Assembly: GCA_963669155.1 (NCBI GenBank) | Contig: OZ022581.1 | Span: 17,749,027 to 17,813,026, forward strand | DNA: 64,000 nucleotides | Direction of reading: 5' to 3' | Source of the DNA: Arbacia lixula | Taxonomy: Eukaryota > Echinodermata > Echinoidea > Arbacioida > Arbaciidae | Shown here: positions 60,301 through 64,000 of the stretch, one piece after another | Position numbering within the stretch: the stretch's first letter is position 1 | Layout of the letters: every line of letters starts with the position of its first letter | Translations under genes and position numbers: made by a program | The notes under the pieces: model-generated | The model's database searches: none | Told to the model about the DNA's origin: nothing | The model's input: only the letters and a program-made list of their open reading frames with translations

Positions 60301-63300
60301 TGTTGCAGAAGAATTATCATTATGTAGCATTCGGTTGAAACTCCTCAGTCTTACAATATATATATAGCACATCAACAACAGTTTGGAGTAAAATGGAATC
60401 AGAATTCAAGTCCACTTTGTTATTCAACTACTCAATCTTATAACTAATATCTTCTCTCTTTACCATCCTCACTTGGCGTGTGTTGTACAGGTCATGACTT
60501 GACCTCTGACCCTGTTATACTCACCCCTGTGACGTCGATGACATGCTCCAGGTAGAATGCCAGCAACACGGTCGTGGTCTCCACAGCTCTCTGTCTCTCA
60601 TGGGCCTCGGGTGACTGCATCCAGGGGTGAAGGTGCTGTGCGATACATCACAAAGATTTCAAATAGTTAGACACTGAAACAACGGCAAACATGTATTTCT
60701 TAGATGCCTCTCATGGGCTTCGGGTGACTTCATCCCAATTAAAAATGCTTTATGATTTAACAAGAAGATGTCAAATACTAAGACACTCAAAAAGCTGCAA
60801 ATCATGTATGTTTAAAATACCTCTGATGGGCTTATGCAGAGAAAAGATTCTATGAAATACAAAACAAGCATATTTCTACTTCTTCATTGGTTGCTCTATC
60901 AGTCCAGAGAATCCTCATAATCCCAACTCTCTAAGATCTTCCTCAAAACCGATATTAGTATCTACGTCTCATGTTTCCATTGGTAAAGAAAAAGAATAAA
61001 AGCAATACACAAGGAATGAAGTCTCACCTTAAAGATGTTCTGGAAGCCAATGGGTGAGACATCCTTCCTCAGCATCTCCTTGAGCATGTCTTGAAGACTG
61101 TCAATGGAAGACTCCACAAGCACATCAAACTCTGCAGATAGGGGGAGGGGGCAGTGGTGAGAGCACACAAAGGGTCAGGTGAACAGTATTGATAAGTCTA
61201 TAGCAAGGGTTGAACACTCCTACATAAAGCATTCGCACACTCCTGATTACAAGGCAAATGAAAAACGATTTCCTAAATTTATTGAAACAAATCTGGAGAA
61301 AAATTATGATTCAAGGGATTTTCAGGGTTTCTGTTAAATTAAACTATTTAAAGGGCTTGTGAACTTTTTTTAAGATGACTGTATGTAGGAAGTACAGTAA
61401 TGGATCTGGGGGTGGAGAAAAATATGAGAGGACAGCTGAAGATTACATTTACGATGGAGACGTCCAAGAGGGGCTGACAGTGACCCTACTGAGGAAACTA
61501 GAAATAGAAGAAAAACATACAGACATGGACAGAGAATGAAGTACAGTGAAGCAGCTGATACCTTTGATTTCCTCCTCCTTGACCTCCTCCTTGCCCCTGC
61601 CGCTGAAGAGGGGGCAGTCAGGAAGCTTAAAGAGACTGCTGACCCCGGTCTGGATCAACATGAAAGCATCCGCCTCAGACAATAGAGGGTCAAGTTTACT
61701 GGGAGACGGTCATCATCAACGGTCAAGGAAACACACTGTATTAGGGCTTAGAACATTGGTCAGAAAGTCCTTCCTAAGGGTAAAATGTTGTTCTTCAAAA
61801 ATGTTTGGTCTCTTTCCTTGAGTAGCATTTTGAAGCCTTTGCAAGTTCTTTCCTAAGTCCCTACCTGTCTTTTTTCCTAATTTAACACAGGAAGTCAATA
61901 TTTGGTGGACAATCCACCCCCTCCCCCCCCCCCCTCCTGTTCAAGTTAGTTTGGACATATACATATCAATCAGCACTAGGCTCCAATCACAGCTTAACCA
62001 CCCTTGAATTGTATTAAGATGCTTTCTAAGAATATCCAGTTTGCCTTCATATACACTTCTCATGATGCAGATTTCAGAAGAAAATGTTTAGTTCAATCAA
62101 AGCAGCACCAAAATAGAATTAAGAACTCAAAATATTATACGAACAGATATACTGATGGGAATTGAATTCTGAATTTTTATAAACACACTTATATAATTAT
62201 GTTGTGAACAAACTAAACAAGCATGTTAAGGATACACAAGTGCAGCACACGCTTGCAGGGCCAGAGACCTGGTTTCCGTGGTGATCTCCTTGACGCTCTC
62301 TCCCCTTATGTACATCATCATGTGCTCCAGCAGATCAGTCTTCTTGGCAAACGAGTGCCTCATCTTGAGATGGTCTGGGTGCAGGGCCTTGCCGATCAGG
62401 TCCACAGCTCTGATCAGGTTCTGTTTAACAGCAGTGTCCTGTCCAAAACATGATTAAAATGGCAATTTCTAACTTGTTTATATCTAAAAATAAGTGTTTT
62501 GGGGAAACAAGTTGCCTGCTATGTCCTGTTCATTATCTATTTATTTTTTTATTGTGAATGTTGTAGTCTGCCAGATCAGAGTGTTTGGGTAAATAAATTG
62601 TTTGAGTAAAATAGCCTCGCTGGTCATATCCAAAGCTATAGTTGGTGATGTTTAACAGAGAAAAAAAATCAGCTCATTGTCATGGAAGGCCCAGCTGTAC
62701 TTACTCAAGAGATATGGCCTAAAAATGTTTACTCCTCTTTCCCTCTTCTTTCTACCTCTCCCTTTCTCCTCCTCTACCTCTCATTATCAGCAGCTGTAGC
62801 AATAGTTCTGATATATGCATATGATATATAACATATTTAGCATTATATAACTATATATTATATATAATGATATATAACATATTTAACATTACTTCTGATG
62901 CTATTGGTAACACTACTTACAATAATAGTAAAGATATGAGAAACAGTAATAATAGCAATAACACTATGTGTTCAATGAAACCTATGGAAGTGACCATCTA
63001 CACAATTTCCCTTGAACAATGTTTTTTCTTGAAACATGTATTATAAACTAAATATTACATAAAGACAAACTATTCATACAGACTGCATTTCTGGCCTTTA
63101 TATACAGGTGTTACTGTAGTTGTAACTCATTATGGAGCCTTTCCACTCACCTTGACATTCTTGAAGTGTGGGTTGATGTTCTTGAGGATGTTGGCCTCGA
63201 CCCGAGATGCTATGATGTCAGTGGGTGCGTAGAGGGTCAGGTAGCCATAGCAGAGCATCACAGTGCTCTTAATCTTCCCTGCGTCTTCCGTGCCCTTGTC

Positions 63301-63978
63301 CTGTGATAATCACAAAAGACGAAGAAAGACACTGGTGATTTCAGTGGCTATTTAGGGCTTCCTGTGGTATTTACAATTATTTTAAAAGAGATGCAGTAGA
63401 TGCAGGTTCAAATTTCTGGTTACACTTCTTTCCCCGTCATTTACAGGATGGAGCATGCTATCTGTACTACTACAATTTCTTTCTTATTTTTCAAAAAGAT
63501 GCAAGTGGGTTGAAGGGCACATACCTATGAATGTACTCTCTTGATAGAGAAGCTAATCAAGGTGAACTATCAGAGTGAAGTGTCCCTGATACATTAAATG
63601 CATGGTCTTCTAAGAGAAATATTTTATATTGTATATCAACTGCATACAATTCAACACTTCAACCTGTGTCCCTTAAGAAATGTAGTTCTCAACACTGTCA
63701 ATCAAAATATGATGAAAATGTACAGAAACAAACCATTGCATCATTTCAATGGCTCCACAATCTGTAGTATAGATAAATTGTGCAAGTGTTCTGGTCACAT
63801 CCTAGAAGTTACGAGACGGGAAAAGAAGGACAGAATGGACACTATTCAAACAAACCTTGACAAAGTTGAAGAAGCCTGATGACTTCCGGTTCATCTCTCC
63901 CTTGGTGACCGTCTCCAGTTTGGAGAGAGCGAGATCAAGATGAGAGGAGGCACAGAACCCAAGTCCAATGGCACAGCC
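48365..63978 (-). CDS. MROH1: MROH1, maestro HEAT-like repeat protein (N-terminal part outside window)
   Basis: The last 20 coding exons, in consistent phase, give 969 residues plus a TAG stop: 63978-63856, 63300-63151, 62438-62236, 61698-61562, 61131-61028, 60635-60525, 59655-59520, 58735-58623, 57893-57741, 57164-57010, 55862-55697, 54874-54651, 53302-53162, 52744-52630, 52102-51956, 51052-50864, 50654-50499, 50008-49874, 49081-48913, 48447-48365. Recalled human MROH1 (about 1640 aa) aligns along its C-terminal 60%: MLCYGYLTLYAP, LLYEGKPRDYEDK, LPFDSHIVECW, RVANLLPLL, QRIVTTAFLAE, IRGLGNIAS, LEAMSGLSRIL, CKFALRQFGP, FQKHLLEERKLKYGEF, and the final helix pair LLKDPEPSVRVKAAEAM. These are amphipathic HEAT/ARM-type helices with no catalytic motif. 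Mroh1 has been reported on lysosomes in Dictyostelium; here a scaffold role is only inferred. It is convergent with the C18orf63-like gene. Intron 58736-59519 has a GC donor, and intron 61699-62235 has U12-like signals. Confidence 0.93.
48565..48685. mobile_element. Foldback MITE fragment in the last MROH1 intron
   Basis: CCTGAGATCAA at 48577 pairs with TTGATCTCAGG at 48661, and TGATTGCAATC blocks inside also pair, giving a hairpin of about 100 bp. Confidence 0.6.
50988..51620. repeat. Exact 112-bp array copying the acceptor edge of MROH1 exon 51052-50864
   Basis: The first 65 nt of the exon, its acceptor (CCTGTAG|GTCCAG on the minus strand) and about 45 nt of intron are repeated. Unit starts are at 50988, 51100, 51212, 51324, 51436 and 51548, always 112 bp apart. 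Copies differ by one to four bases each, so the array is young. The five extra copies run into a stop in the exon frame after about 23 codons. Confidence 0.95.
51786..51925. repeat. 129-bp duplicate of the donor edge of MROH1 exon 52102-51956
   Basis: Segment 51792-51898 repeats 51921-52027, including CTGAGATTGATCTC, the donor and the exon words GCCCAGACT and CGGATGCACA. Some third-position-like differences are present, so it is older than the 112-bp array. Confidence 0.85.
53345..54150 (-). pseudogene. Duplicate of MROH1 exon 53302-53162, split by a LINE
   Basis: Segments 53351-53445 and 54128-54150 together align with the true exon (GGTCCTCT-CCTGTAG, CAGCCTGGCAGAGTTGGG, GGCCTGCATGGCCAGGCTGGG). 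The copy has small indels and could not replace the exon in frame. The LINE sits inside it. Confidence 0.8.
53446..54113 (+). mobile_element. 5'-truncated LINE, C-terminal end of ORF2 (L1/Tx1-like)
   Basis: About 192 codons stay open to a stop at 54021-54023. They contain the cysteine/histidine segment CTFCYTVKETIEHLFYLC (residues about 78-95) typical of the region after reverse transcriptase in many non-LTR elements, then ILFGY and IILVKQQLY. A short 3' UTR with AATAAA and an A-rich tail follows. Identical 14-bp target duplications AAGAGTGCCTTCAT flank it at 53432-53445 and 54114-54127. Confidence 0.85.
54880..55440. repeat. 54-bp tandem array beside the acceptor of MROH1 exon 54874-54651
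   Basis: About nine units of 54 bp (18 codons) sit next to the exon. On the minus strand each has the form of an acceptor (ACAAACACCCATATCTGTAC then CCCAG) followed by GTGGTAGTC, echoing the true exon start CACAG|GTTGTGTCT. Six units are open and in frame with the exon. The plus strand is also open (MGVCKDGLKLKTTTWGTD per unit), which is expected from a 54-bp period. Confidence 0.9.
56027..56105. mobile_element. Fragment of the family C MITE
   Basis: CTACAGTGAGACCCGTTTAG and following ACCACCTGTATAGAAAGATG resemble the 27914-28095 element. Only one end is evident here. Confidence 0.45.
56200..56680 (+). mobile_element. LINE 3' UTR fragment (CR1/L2-like) with GAATT tail
   Basis: It ends ACCCCACAAGCCATTGGC, TTTCTGGTGATGCC, then AATAAAGAATTGAATTGAATT. 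The small hairpin with a short repeated tail is typical of CR1/L2 3' ends. The 5' boundary is unclear. A T/G-rich low-complexity stretch lies at 56370-56475. Confidence 0.5.
56690..56900. mobile_element. Second family C MITE fragment
   Basis: TCTTTATGTACATAAAGACC forms a palindrome near 56740-56765. The words TATAAAGACCACATCTTTCA repeat those at 56067-56090, so the two fragments belong to one family and may be halves of an element split by the LINE end at 56200-56680. Confidence 0.45.
57228..57740. repeat. Three 172-bp copies of the donor edge of MROH1 exon 57893-57741
   Basis: Donor plus about 95 exon bases plus a G-rich intron segment are repeated, with donors at 57391, 57563 and 57736 (the last is real). 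A further copy without the donor lies at 57250-57390. Each keeps CTTGATTTCAGCATGGTGTT. The linker is G-rich (GTTAGGGGAAGGGGTAGGGG). Confidence 0.93.
58010..58200. repeat. Low-complexity CTTGGTCTTG-rich intron segment
   Basis: Imperfect repetition of TTGGTCTTG/CTTGGTTTT words between exons 58735-58623 and 57893-57741. Origin not recognised. Confidence 0.4.
60690..60860. repeat. Two 113-bp copies of the acceptor edge of MROH1 exon 60635-60525
   Basis: The exon word TCATGGGCCTCGGGTGACTG at about 60598 recurs as TCATGGGCTTCGGGTGACTT at 60711 and, degenerate, as TGATGGGCTTATG at 60824. Spacing is 113 bp, and flanking words ACACT-AAA and AACATGTAT are kept. Confidence 0.75.
62805..62895. repeat. 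AT-rich repeat with a direct copy of ATGATATATAACATATTTA
   Basis: The word occurs twice, about 47 bp apart, within a stretch of TA dinucleotides in an MROH1 intron. Confidence 0.7.
62980..63120. mobile_element. Degenerate family C MITE
   Basis: It begins GAAACCTATGGAAGTGACCA and ends TTTATATACAGGTGTTACTG, the same end form as 27914-28095, but is diverged. Confidence 0.4.
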
Positions 63979-64000
63979 CTAGAGACCAGAAATCAGAAAG

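Overview
This is a eukaryotic window of about 64 kb, AT-rich, with small exons (33-320 nt; one of 1.5 kb) in introns of a few hundred bases to 9.6 kb. Every gene has a clear animal orthologue. The terminal-inverted-repeat families, the 157-bp tandem array inside an inverted-repeat element and the protein divergence suggest a marine invertebrate deuterostome. An echinoderm, perhaps a sea urchin, is my best guess, but the sequence alone does not prove it.

Layout, left to right. (1) 26755 down to 1, minus strand: the first 24 coding exons (1288 codons, all phases consistent) of a DNAH5/DNAH8-type axonemal outer-arm dynein heavy chain. The motor domain lies beyond the left edge. Its 9.6-kb first intron is a repeat field. 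(2) 33019-32140, minus: a complete two-exon RABIF (MSS4) gene. (3) 35191-42981, plus: a complete 11-exon orthologue of human C18orf63 (DUF4708 family, 916 aa), divergent from RABIF. Its C-terminus carries a SAP-like domain and, before it, a SUMO-interacting-motif-like segment. (4) 63978 down to 48365, minus: the last 20 exons (969 aa plus stop) of MROH1, a HEAT-repeat protein, convergent with gene 3. Its N-terminus lies beyond the right edge. The four genes have no obvious common pathway: cilia motor, Rab chaperone/exchange factor, probable nuclear protein, HEAT-repeat scaffold.

The most unusual signal is recurrent. At ten or more places in the dynein and MROH1 genes, a short segment spanning an exon edge (splice site, tens of exon bases and adjacent intron) has been tandemly duplicated into the neighbouring intron. 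Examples are an exact 112-bp, six-copy array at 50988-51620, 172-bp copies at 57250-57740, 88/136-bp copies at 2965-3415, and an in-frame 54-bp array with AG ends at 54880-55440. One such duplicate exon was later split by a LINE insertion with a 14-bp target duplication.

Other points: two likely U12-type (minor spliceosome) introns, two GC-AG introns, a 33-nt microexon, a LINE tail abutting a splice acceptor, an element carrying four arrays of nuclear-receptor half-sites beside RABIF, and several miniature inverted-repeat elements. I saw no tRNA, rRNA or CRISPR array.
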